Part shown: one piece after another, positions 22,978 to 33,500 of the stretch
Layout: every line of letters begins with the position of its first letter
Position numbering within the stretch: the stretch's first letter is position 1
Assembly (NCBI GenBank): GCA_015143295.1
Contig: CM026571.1
Span: forward strand, 8,746,501-8,810,500
Direction: 5' to 3'
From: Tetracentron sinense
Lineage: Eukaryota > Streptophyta > Magnoliopsida > Trochodendrales > Trochodendraceae
DNA length: 64,000 nucleotides
Position numbers and translations under genes: made by a program
Notes under the pieces: model-generated
The model's database searches: none
The model's input: the letters and a program-made list of their open reading frames with translations, nothing else
Told to the model about the DNA's origin: nothing

Positions 22978-23730
22978 TGTTGGATATTTTAAATGAATTT
23001 TAAAAGCTTTTATTGTGGGTGTTGTTTTCAAGGCAAAATGAATAGTTCCACATCAGAAAACTACTAATACTTTGTCAAGTATATATAAGGTAGTGTTGGA
23101 AGAAGGCTTGGGCCTTAAAGGAGCATTGGAATTTATTATCCATCCCCCCTATGCCTATGTGCTATTACTATGCTCAAAACCACACACGCGTGCTCGCCAC
23201 ACGCGCCGTGTCGAGTCGAGGTGTGCGGGCGGGCGAGTTGGTGGCCGGGCCAGCCTGGGCTGGGTTGGGTTAGGTTATAAGATTACAATTAATTATCCTT
23301 TTGGTCCTTATTTAAACCTTTTCAAATAAGTCCAAAACTGTTTTGAGTTTGAATTAGAAACTGTGTTATAATTGTTGAGTGGTTTTTGACTGTTGGATCT
23401 CTTTGCAAACAATTGTGCCTTTTCAAAAGGGTGTCTCAAACTCTATAAATAGATATCTTTCCATGGGTTTTAAACACTTCGAATTTTACATTATGTCTGA
23501 GCAAACTTTGTAGGTATTCTGTGTTCTGGAATAGAGTTTAGTACAATAAACTAAATCTGTTAAACAACTTTCAAGCAGTGTCCGTTGTATCTTGGAAGGC
23601 TGGAATTGATTCGTTGGTCCCATTTGTTGACCTTGTGTGAGGACGAATACATTTTAAAGACAATATTGCCTATGCCTTAGATCTCTGCTTTGCTGGGTTC
23701 TCTTCAATTTTCTGGAACTAATTTCCAACA
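22978..23730 (+). repeat. 3' LTR of Copia-A
   Basis: 753 bp, TGTTGGATATTTT to TTTCCAACA. It is followed by ATATG, matching 864-868. It keeps both TATA-like motifs. It is the best preserved Copia LTR in the window. Confidence 0.95.
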
Positions 23731-23735
23731 ATATG

Positions 23736-24250
23736 AATATTAGTTTGTAAAGCATACAAGCTATAAGAAAACCATATCTAAATAAATAGGTACAAATTGA
23801 AATATCAATTGACAACGTAATAGTAATTGAAACAAGCATATAATGAATTAGGCATTGTCTTAGTAAGTGTTTTAGAGACGTTTCTGAAATGTGTCAAAAA
23901 CATTGATGTCCCAGGCAAGTCTTGTCGGGCTAGAAATTTCTGGGACTGGAGTTGGTTTCATAGTTGAAGCAGTTCATTTTTATAGGTTAATTTTGTTTTT
24001 AGCTCTTTGTAACATGCCAAGATCTCGTAGTTTGCTGGGATCTTCATACTTCTTAGTTGATTCACCTTCACATATAGCATTTTATCATTTTAGTTCATGT
24101 AGAAAACATTAAGTTGTGACTTCAGTTTCCAATGTACTTATTTAGAATTATATTGATTAAATAGATAGTTATATTTATGTAATGAAATTGCTCTAGTGGA
24201 TTTCTGTTTGAAATATATATAATAATTATGTTGTAGATTTTATAACTCAT
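23736..24250. other. Intergenic DNA, nothing recognised
   Basis: A/T-rich sequence that would have joined 863 before Copia-A inserted. Short frames only; no RNA gene or repeat structure is evident. Confidence 0.5.
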
Positions 24251-25675
24251 GACTTGGATATTTGTAATTTTGTACAATTGTCACAGAAGGAGTTGCTCCC
24301 GCGGGGTGCCGGGGGGAGGGAGCAGCTGTACAGAGAAATTGAGAATGTATTGATCCGGTGAATGGAGGTCGTTATAGGGAAGGTCATTGAGGTCACCAAG
24401 GGGTGTTTGTAGGGGGGGAGGCAAATAGTGGATGGAATATTGATTGATAGTGAGTGTATAGACTCTGGAATCAGGGACATAAGAAGAGATATTTTGTACC
24501 TGTCTGCCCGATAGACCTCGAGAAGGTGTATGATCATTTAGGTTTGAATTTTTCGGTAGAAGATGGAGAGCTTGGATCCAGGCTTGCATTCTTTGGCTTC
24601 ATTTTCTGTGATGGTGAATGGATCTACATCTTCATGACTCCCTTCTGGACCTCTACGCCGTGCGAATAGGAAATTTGGTTGGAGTCCATTCAAACTTGGA
24701 TGTTCGAAACTTAACCCCAATAACTCTTCTCTGAGGGCTCTGTTCTCTAAACTGAAATGCCATAACCATTTCCCTAGGAGTGCTTTATTCATGTACTGGA
24801 CTCTTGGAAGCCCAACGCACCAAAGTCCTAGCGTCTGCAAACCCAGTCCCACTTGACTAGATAAAATCTCCTCCTGTTTCCGCTGCCTTCCTCGATTAGC
24901 TATAGAAGCGGGCATTTTAAAGACATACATATAACATACAGGTAAGCTAGTCATCACACTCTTGATGAGTGTCGTCCTTCCTCTAAAGATAAGAAACTTT
25001 TCTTCCATCATACCAGCCGCCTCCTTCCTCTCTCAATCACGGGATTCCAAATACTTATCATGATGGTTCTCATCCCATGAGGAAGACCCAATTACCTAAT
25101 ATGAAATTAACTTGATCTGCACCCCAAATTACTGATAGAAGATCACTCAACATGTCTCCCACTCTGACAATGGTGCTTTTGGAAATGTTAATCTGACATA
25201 AAGTCGCTTCGAAGCACCTTTAGCACCGATCTGACATACGCAACCTGCTCCATCAAGGCATCCACAAAAGCATGTCATCTGCGTATAGTGTGGTAGTGTG
25301 GAACCCAATATTCCACAGGAACCTTAGGGATGTGAGATTGAAGAGTGTGTGCCTTGTGGAAAAACTCAACAAGGCTCAAAGCCTCAAATTTCTCCGATAG
25401 AGAAGATCATCGGATTTGGATGGGTTTCACTAAGAGATCCTTCACGACTAGTGACTTCTATAGCTAGCTTCTTCTAGAAGACGGCATAGATTTGGTGAGG
25501 TTGTTAGTCCTTCACAAGTTTTTTTACTATTGATTATTTCCAGAATCGGGGAATGCAGTTTCCAAACAAGTGTTATATGTGTAGGCTTTTAGTATGCAGA
25601 ATAGAGGGAATAGCCTCATTCCCTCTTTGTAAGTTCTTTTTTAACACAATTCTTGTTATTCATAAAAAAGAAGGG
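24251..25675 (+). mobile_element. L1-type LINE remnant with an inverted middle (LINE-3 here)
   Basis: Forward RT motifs run from about 24390 to 24665: GGRQIVDGILIDSE, LEKVYDHL, WRAWIQACI and ASFSVMVNGSTSS. From about 24667 to 25350 the RT continuation is on the minus strand instead (TLYADDMLLW near 25285, GRTTLIKSVMTSLPVCYM near 24965, MNKALLGKWLWHFSLEN near 24760). Forward sense returns near 25390 with a zf-RVT-like stretch (DHRIWMGFTKRSFTTSDFY) and GMQFPNKCYMC, ending near an A-rich run at 25665. All frames are broken. Confidence 0.8.
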
Positions 25676-26868
25676 ATCAGGTGATGATCAATTCGTCCAC
25701 TATTGCTAGAAGAGAAGAGTTGGCAATTATGAGGGAGAGAGGGAAGAGTTTCCAATTATTGGTTTCTGCCCTTCTATTGGAACTAAAAACCATTGTTTCA
25801 GTTTCCATCGATACAAATCCCCTCATTTGCTACTGATTTTGGATGAACCCGTGCAATTATATCGTGAATTCTTCGTCACATTGGTCATCCCTAATCTCGT
25901 TATCATACGTTTTTCTTGGTCATTACTTCTATCTTGTAATACACACAAAAATATGTAGATAAATCCTGTTTACTGATTAAATTTAGAAGCACGTTTTATT
26001 TCTATTATTTGAAATTTGTTATTTTATTGTGAAGATCGTTATGTTCTAAAAATGGCTAGTTATGTGAGAATGATAACCCCTGTACTATTGTATAAAATTA
26101 CTAAAGGGGAACTATGACCTTTCAGGGGGTACCCCATCAATGCCCCTTTAAATTGGTTCAATATGACGTGTGTATTGAAGTGTCCTCAGTTTTGTCAACA
26201 CCTTCCAATTTTTACTCCCTCTAATGAAACTTCTAAGAATAATAGACATGGCACTTCTTAGTGTTTTCAATTTTATTTCTTTTGGGGAATGCTTTTCCCC
26301 TACTGATGCCTGATGGATAGTCTTTCTAATGGGAATGGGGGTTTCTTTTTGGCTATTTGGTAGCTTGCATGTGTAAGTTCACTTTTGGTGAACTTTTTCC
26401 CTTTTGTTCTTTGTATTCTTTTTGTGATTAATATATCTTGATTGCTTATTGATTAGTCTTTATAATCTTATTCTACACATAAATTAAATACATCAGTTAC
26501 TGAAAAAAAAATATTTCATTTAGGTTAACAAACCACATGAGCTTGCTCAAGAGAATCCCCAAGGACACACGCACTTGCTGTGTGTGTGTATCTCGGTAAA
26601 TAAGAGCATGCATTAAAAATAGAAGAATACAGGCAAGAGTTCACAGGCTGATGAACTTGGCAAAAAAAGAAAAAAGAAAAGAAGAGGAAATAGAAAACAA
26701 AGAATAGATTGATCTCTCTCCAAAACGCCCAGACAAAGAGTAAACCCTACACATAAGCCAAAAAATAGATCAAGGTCATCCCTGATCGAAGCCTAAGAAA
26801 GTAAAAGTTTAGCTAAGGCACTTTCTGTGAATTTTCTCTTCACTATATTTGATGGTTCAAGTGATATG
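25676..26868. other. Intergenic DNA; possible old LINE tail
   Basis: No gene. About 26270-26460 resembles the T-rich 3' end of the LINEs above (GTGAACTTTTTCCC, then TTTGTATTC and TTGATTAATATA-like sequence) without a clear poly(A). An A/G-rich tract lies at 26662-26705. Confidence 0.4.
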
Positions 26869-27365
26869 ATGAACGTATCTAGCTTGGTTTAATGTGGCCT
26901 TTGACAATAAGATACTTAATATTGGGGTACATCCATAAGGAATAGGAAAAGGGGATGGGACTCACAACATTGTTGCCTGTTAAGCTGTGAGATGCTACAA
27001 CAGGCAATAATTCAAGCTGAGAAATATGCATATGTTCTGGAGTTAGTACTGGTAGGCCTGTTATCTGTCTGATGCATCAAAATTTGCTCGAGTTAGTCCA
27101 CAAGGTGGAGACAGAACTTGCAATGGATTAGTTTTATCTCAACTCTGATATCATGAACGTATCCTTTGAAAATAAGATTCCTGATATGGGGTCATAGACA
27201 TAGCAAGGATGAGGGACTGGGGGTTCACAAAACTGTTGCCAGTTAAGCTGTGAGATACAACAGATTACACCAGGAAGGAATAAGACGAGCAATATGTATA
27301 TGCTCTGAAGCTAGGAGGTTTGGTTCAGTCTGATGCATCAAAATTTGCTCAATGCGGATCTTTTG
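26869..27365. repeat. Imperfect direct duplication, unit about 284 bp
   Basis: ATGAACGTATC at 26869 recurs at 27153. After it both copies share AATAAGAT-C, ATGGGG/TTGGGG, GTTGCC-GTTAAGCTGTGAGAT and CTGATGCATCAAAATTTGCTC (ends near 27092 and 27354). The second copy has small deletions. No coding frame spans them. Confidence 0.75.
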
Positions 27366-28482
27366 TTTGTTGTGTAATTGGGTCATCACCGAATGCTCTG
27401 TTAAGTGGCTTGTCCATGTGATTTTTATTATTGCTATTATTTTTTTCCTGTTCAATTGCCTACGGAAAGAGACCCAGCTCAGAACCAAATCCAAGATAAA
27501 GTAACCCATAGCTTGTGTGCACGCATGAGCACGTGTCCGTGCATGCATGCATACAGGCTTACCTGTTGTGTATGTGGTCGAGTATAATGTTTGAGTCATT
27601 TTCTTATCAATGTTATATTTGTGTATTCTTTTAGTTTTGAGCTTAAATCCTATAATTACATTTTAAAGCGTTGTGTTTCTCTCATTACTAGCAGGCACAC
27701 GAAATGGATGTGATCGGTGTTGCTCACCATCTTCACAGGAATGTGGCTGTCAATTGTCACATGCAGTGAAGACTGCTAGATGGGAATAAATTTTCTTTGC
27801 CTAGGAAATATTCCATGGCCTTTTCTGAATCAATTTTAAGGTTATGTGTACCAATTTGTTCCTAAAAATGTGTTGTACTACTAGTTGTGAATCAAGAGGC
27901 ATCTGTAATATGTCACAGAAACCAAAATGGGTTTTTTATTTTATTTTATCGTGTATCGTATTGACAGGCTGGTAATTTGTAACCTTGAGCTTAATATGTT
28001 CCTTTTTTCTCTAATAGAAACAGCAACTTAAGAATATCCAGATCAGAAAAGCTAATATAAATGTGAACTCAAAAAAGTATTGTTTTGCATCAGCATATTC
28101 AAGAACTGTGCATTGTGGAGTATGCAGTGTTCAAATCTATGAAACCAATAATATGATGGGTTGTTTGTGCTATCAGATTGAGTCTCAATCCAGAGCTCTT
28201 TGACAAAGGCTGGCCTGTACTGAATCAGTGTAATTGACTTATAGATTATGCCCAACCAAATGCGCTTATTTTTTTTTCATTTTCCTCTTATTTTTAACAT
28301 GGTTTCATCAACATGTGCAGATTAAATACTTTGATGTACAAATTAATCAGTTGGTTCGGGTCTTGGGAGAGATCCCTAGGGTCTCGAGGCATACGTGATG
28401 CACGTGGCTTGTGGGTGATTTCATGCATCCAAAGGGGCCTTCCTTGTGAGGGTTGGGATACCGGGTGAATACGTGCATCCAA
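27366..28482. other. Intergenic DNA, nothing recognised
   Basis: A/T-rich. It contains a repeated GCATGCATGCATA stretch near 27541-27553 and no supported gene, RNA gene or transposon end. Confidence 0.45.
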
Positions 28483-28790
28483 GGCTATGTTTGTTTGCAA
28501 GTAAAACAGACCATGGAAATGATTTTTGGAGGAAAAGTTTATTTTCTCATGTTTGACGTCTTGGAAAACAATGTTTTTCTATAAAAGTTTTCCCTAATGT
28601 AAATATTTTTCATCATATATAAAGAAAACTTTTCTCCTCAAAACAATGGTTTGAAGTCTTGGAAAACAATGTTTTTCTATAAAAGTTTTCCCTAATGTAA
28701 ATGTTTTTCATCATATATAAAGAAAACTTTTCTCCTCAAAATAGAGGAAAGTTATTTCCATCTCATTTTCCATGTAAACAAACACAGCCT
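28483..28790. mobile_element. MITE with GGCTGTGTTTGTTT-like ends and an internal tandem copy
   Basis: The left end GGCTATGTTTGTTTGCA and the right end, reverse complement GGCTGTGTTTGTTTACA, are inverted repeats. Between them a unit of about 98 bp beginning GTCTTGGAAAAC at 28558 is repeated at 28656. The target duplication is not clear (possibly 3 bp). Such ends are common in Harbinger-like MITEs, but the superfamily is a guess. Confidence 0.75.
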
Positions 28791-29032
28791 TAAGGAAGCG
28801 AATAGCATTTCTGTTATCGGGATAAGCACATTCTACTTCCACAGCCCCATAACCCCTGTAAGCCAAACAGGGATCGCTCTAATCCTAGACACCAAACGGC
28901 CCCCTATTCGATTCAGCGAGAAGGTGACATAAGCTGGTTCGAACCTTCGACCTTGTGTTAAGGGCACTTGAGTTTTAGGAGTAAATAAACACTGGAGAAG
29001 TGCTGAGTGAGAGAACAAACGCAGCAGAATCT

Positions 29033-29061
<29 letters not shown>
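29033..29061 (+). repeat. GA microsatellite directly before the start codon
   Basis: An uninterrupted AG dinucleotide run ends at the base before the ATG at 29062. GA-rich 5' UTR tracts are frequent in plant genes and can affect expression. Here it would form the end of the leader. Confidence 0.9.
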
Positions 29062-29064
<3 letters not shown>

Positions 29065-29544
29065 GAAATCGTCACGGAGGGTCCGCCATTAACGGACCTG
29101 GTTGCAGTTCTGGAGCAAGCAACCCTAATGGCACAACATCTCCCATCCACCACCGATCCATCCCAAATCCAGCAAGCCTGCTCCTCACTCCAAAACGCTC
29201 GCCACCATCTCGGTGCCTTCCTTGCTCGGTTCCAGTCGCCGGAGCCTCACGCCGACGAGAATTCGGTCTCTTCGGCTGCCGTAGAAGACGAGCCAATGCA
29301 AGATGGAGACGATGAAGCAGAAGCAGAGGGGAATTCCAAGTTTATAATGGACAAGGTTGAGGAACGCATGAGGAACTGTGTTCTTCAGAACAAGCGCCGC
29401 AAGCTCCCACTATTGCCTTCATCTGTACCAGAAGCGGATCAACGACATTCGAATGATAACGAGTTGATTCAGCCATTTCTAGGGTTCGATCCACAGCAAA
29501 CGCGTTCCCAGTCATTTGATCTTGTTTTTCAGTTCCATGGCTGA
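29062..29544 (+). CDS. Unknown plant-specific protein, 160 residues, intronless
   Basis: This ORF looks like a real gene: codon use is even and the opposite-strand and +1 frames over it look like shadows. Residues 1-60 are probably helical (LTDLVAVLEQATLMAQHL). 74-92 are acidic (DEPMQDGDDEAEAEG). 93-120 hold a charged helix and a basic cluster (DKVEERMRNC, NKRRK at 110-114) that could be a nuclear signal. The end DLVFQFHG looks like a conserved tail. I recall small uncharacterised plant proteins with this KVEERM-to-QFHG layout but cannot give a function. No signal peptide or membrane segment is seen. It faces the dimethyltransferase gene tail to tail. Confidence 0.75.
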
Positions 29545-30470
29545 GAAAGCAACCACAGATCTTCAATCAGCATAATGGAAATTTCTCAACTTAATCTATC
29601 CCCAACTTGAACCAGAATTTTATTTCCATTTGAGTTTTTTTTTTTTGTGTGGTGATAGTTTATACAGTGATATTAAATACAGTGAATTTAGTTAAAGAAC
29701 ATTAACATGGAATAAGGGAAAAATATATATATTATTTCTCCTTTCTTGATCTGCTTGCTGTTGCTGTTCTGTTATTGATAATATGGTAATGGAGTATGTT
29801 GATTTTCATATCCTGATGAACTAAATTCCAGATTTCACTGGACTGTGTAGAGTCAATGTTCATGAGGGCATTAACAGAAGAGATTTAAGTTCTCAAAGAC
29901 TCTATGACAGTATATTAACATCACTTGCCAGTATCTTTCACACCTTTGGGATAACTTAGTAACCACTAACCAGCATTTCTCTGGAGTTCTTGGCAACTGG
30001 GTATTTGAGCTTCTGAGCAATAAGTAAATCAGTGCTTCTTTGGGGTGGTTGAATTATCTGTACAGATGAATAAAAAAGCATAGATTTACATTTTCTGTTC
30101 GATATGTTTTTGTGTACATGTACTTGGCGATAATACATGATCTTATAATACAAAAATGGCGGTCTCCTTCTACACCATATTCTGTTATTGAAAATGGTGA
30201 TTGAACCTCGAACATAGTGGTTTCTGCTTCAAAATCCTGTCATGCGCTCCCAAAAAATACACCAATGACCCCACCACATTCTGATATAGCTTCTTCCACA
30301 TCGATGCACAGGGACCATAGAACTTAAAATGGAAACAGCACAGCTATTCTATTTTCTTTGTTGAGCCTTGTCTCAACCAGATCTGCTTTGACAATGATGC
30401 AGAAGGTTGGGCTTGAATGCCCATCTCAAGGGTTCTGGATGAACTAGTCCTTTGGAGGAAGCCAAGAACA
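29545..30470. other. 3' flanks of two convergent genes
   Basis: Contains the presumed 3' UTR of the 29062 gene (T-rich run at 29636-29646) and, on the minus strand, that of the dimethyltransferase gene. No further coding or repeat signal is seen. Confidence 0.5.
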
Positions 30471-30536
30471 CTAAATTTTCACGAGTAGATTATGCAATCT
30501 CACAAAATTGTCTAGTGTAAGCTCCTCTGGCCTTGC
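30471..30536 (-). CDS. PFC1: PFC1 exon 10 (last)
   Basis: Follows acceptor ...CATGCAG. Encodes [20 protein letters not shown], Ile and a TAG stop. RPEELTLD is a conserved end of the KsgA/Dim1 family. Intron 9 is 93 bp (30537-30629). Confidence 0.9.
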   Translation of the reverse strand, partial: ARPEELTLDNFVRLHNLLVKI

Positions 30537-33500
30537 CTGCATGTGTGTGATCACAAAAAGACAAGCAAATAAATATCTTGGACATAAATCAACTGAGTAA
30601 CAACTATGTATCATATTAGCAATACTTACTGTAACTGGAAGATTCACGCTTTCTAGAGCCTTTTCAATCTCAAGAGATGTGCATATGTGCTGAAGTGATC
30701 TCCGCAGCATCTTACGTTTCCCGTTGAATGCAGAATTGACCTAAATCCACTAACAAGGAGGATTTGTTACAAGTAAGAAATTGAGTTTTAAACAAACCAG
30801 GGGAAGGTTTTGGAATGATGTAACTGGCAACTAAATATCACTGCATGAAGTAACCTTTAATGTAACCGAGGTCTCATTAGACACAAATACAGGAGAGAAA
30901 TTAGAAAACGCATGCATTGCTAGTGGAGCTTGAAGGCTTAGATTGTGGTTCAATCTAACTTCTATTTTTTTTTTTTTGTAATTGGTAGTTCAAACAATGA
31001 CTCACACCCCATATCTTGGATAAGCTATTTCTACTGCATGTCAGTGATTTGGTCAAATGAAGATGGAACATTCTGTCATATCACAATCTTTAATGACGAG
31101 ACATTTACATTAAAAGTATGATAAAGGAAGGATGGGAACAACCATTGAAAAGAAGCTTTTAGTAGAAGCAACTGGTGGATAGTCTGCAGTTTGCTTCAGC
31201 TTGAATGTAACAACAGCTGCATCAACCTGCAGAAGGACAAGCAGTGGTTTAGGTCAACTTCCATTCCCCTCATGAAACTCACAACATATTAGGGTGTCAG
31301 AAAAGCATGCATACATATAATTTAATAAAGCTATGGAGCCCCCCCTTCTCCCTCCCTTCTCTTCTGTTCTCTTGTTGAGACTAGGGTGGACCTCGGACCT
31401 TGAAACAGTCCATACATTATTTCAAGGTGTCTAGGGTTTTGAAATAAACCCTGGCTGCCTTAAAACACTGACATAGGAACATCCACTTAGAATTTTAAAG
31501 AGAAAGTTCAAGTGTTTTAGGGCGAACACAAACCCTAGTCAGCTTGTGGGGAGCTCCATAGCAAAGTTGCCCATAGCAAAGCCCAACTTTATCTCGGCCA
31601 TTTGACCATTCTGACATATAAGAGTGATTTTTCCCCTTTTGAGAGAGAAAAGCTTTCCAGATATCCAATCTTCTGTTCACCCTCTCCACTACTGGATTCC
31701 AAACTCATTTCTTCTTAAAGCCAACTACCTAATTTGGCACACCCAAATTCCCCCGCTAACTCATCTAACCTTGTGAGAACACCGAACTCAACATTTCACT
31801 TTTGAAAAGATCAACTCTAAGCCCAGAAAGTGCCACAAAGCATCTAAAAAGACACCCATGGTATCCTATTGGTTGACTTGAGGCATCACAAGAAACAAAG
31901 TATCATCTACGAATTAGAGACAAGAAACACTCCCATCTGTAGCATTCATAGCTACAACTCTAACTCGATTATTTCCTAATAATTGTTGTACCTCAGAAGT
32001 CACATTAATTTGTTGGCTGACAGCATCTCAACCCTTAACAAGCCCGTTCTACTCACGGAAAAACCTTCAACTTTCGTATCATTCTACTTAAAGCCTCTAC
32101 AATAATAAGAAGGGAGACAGTGGATCACCCTGCCATAAGACCCTAGAACAATTTAGATCTTTTAAAGAACCAGCTAAAGACATGTTCACCAAAATAGAAA
32201 AAGATGGTGATTAATAACAAGCTTTCATTTAATCTCTCCATTTAATGCCCAAATCCATCATTCTCAACAAGTAGCCCAAGAACTCCCAATTAATATGATC
32301 ATAGGCTTTTTAGATATCTAGCTTACATAAGATTCTAGCTGTTGTCATTCATTCTCTCATTCACAAGCTCATTGGAAATATGGATAACATTTAGGATTTC
32401 TTCTCCTAAAAAAAAGCGTCTTGCTGAGGAGAAATAATTAAGTCCATAAATGATTTGAGTCTTATAGCCAAAATTTAATATAACACTCCCAATCAGACTG
32501 ATAGCCATAATTTATAACAGCAATGAAAGCCACCTCATTTACCAATGTCTAATATCCAAGAACCAAAATCTGAGAGCTAATGGATGGTTTAGAAAATCTA
32601 TTATTGTGTTTTTCCAGTAAACTGGCAAATCAGCTGAAAGCAAACGATTAAGAGCAATGCCTAGTTGGACACTTCAAGTTGCGGTGGGCATTCTTTGGCA
32701 TTTAACTTTCCTCCTAGGTACCACATAAGGTGGGGAATCTATGTCATGTGTCATCAATGTTTTAAAATGCGAAAGCATGAGGTGGTGTTGAGACCTCAAG
32801 ATGTGTGAGGCAGAAAGCGGGAGGCTTAAGCCTTACAAGAAAGTCTCAAGCTCTCTCATTTTAATAAATAATAAATAAAAATATTGCAAACTAAAATTTA
32901 TAATACACATATGTGTGTATGCACATTAAGGTTATGTGTGTATATACACGCATATGTAATATTATATAAATTAGTCAGCCATAAAAATAATAAATTTAAG
33001 AGGCAAGAAAGCTGAAATTTAGATTTACGTTTTTATTCACATACATATTAAAACATGGATGACGTTCAATCATCATGTGGTGGATTTTAGATTCCAACAA
33101 ACAATTGCAGAGTAATAACCAACTATATATGTTAGGCAATGGCTCTAAATTGTTGCTAAGTCTACAATAAAAAATTACAGTAAAATATGCTCAGCAATGT
33201 TTTAAAAGGCCTAAATAAGTTACTAATAAATTTAGCATTAATTTAATTTAATATCAAAAGAAAAAAATTTATTTTTTGTTATCAATAAAAGAAATTATGA
33301 AACACACACCTTATAATTTAATGTTTAGGTCTTAGTTATGTGATTAAAACCTTATTTTTGATTAATGTATGAGGCATAAGTTTTTAAAAATTAATGTTGA
33401 AGCCTTAGTTATGTGGCTAGAACCCTATTTTTGAGTAATGTATGAGGCACACCCTTCAGACATAAAGTGAGTCTCAGACCCTCAAGGCATGAGACGTGTG

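Larger units (their letters stand above)
869..23730 (+). mobile_element. Copia-A: LTR retrotransposon (Ty1/Copia) carrying nested insertions
   Basis: LTRs at 869-1571 and 22978-23730 flank broken gag, protease, integrase, RT and RNase H regions in Copia order. ATATG at 864-868 and again at 23731-23735 is a perfect 5-bp target duplication, so the whole 22.9 kb is one insertion enlarged by later ones. These are a LINE at 1594-4177, a LINE at 5143-7716, an inverted-repeat element at 8585-9141, Copia-B with its own Gypsy passenger at 10971-21909, and a LINE tail near 22225-22530. With these removed the coding segments join in order. The gag, integrase and RT frames contain many stops, so the element cannot act on its own. 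Confidence 0.95.

Noticed and set aside
28920..28960. Possible tRNA-derived SINE (GGTTCGAACC box)
   Set aside because: The box is palindromic and by itself weak; no A box at the right spacing and no poly(A) or target duplication found.
29007..29315. 102-residue plus-strand frame overlapping the small gene
   Set aside because: Composition of Arg/Pro/Ser driven by the GA run and by the frame of the 160-residue gene. No alternative start evidence.
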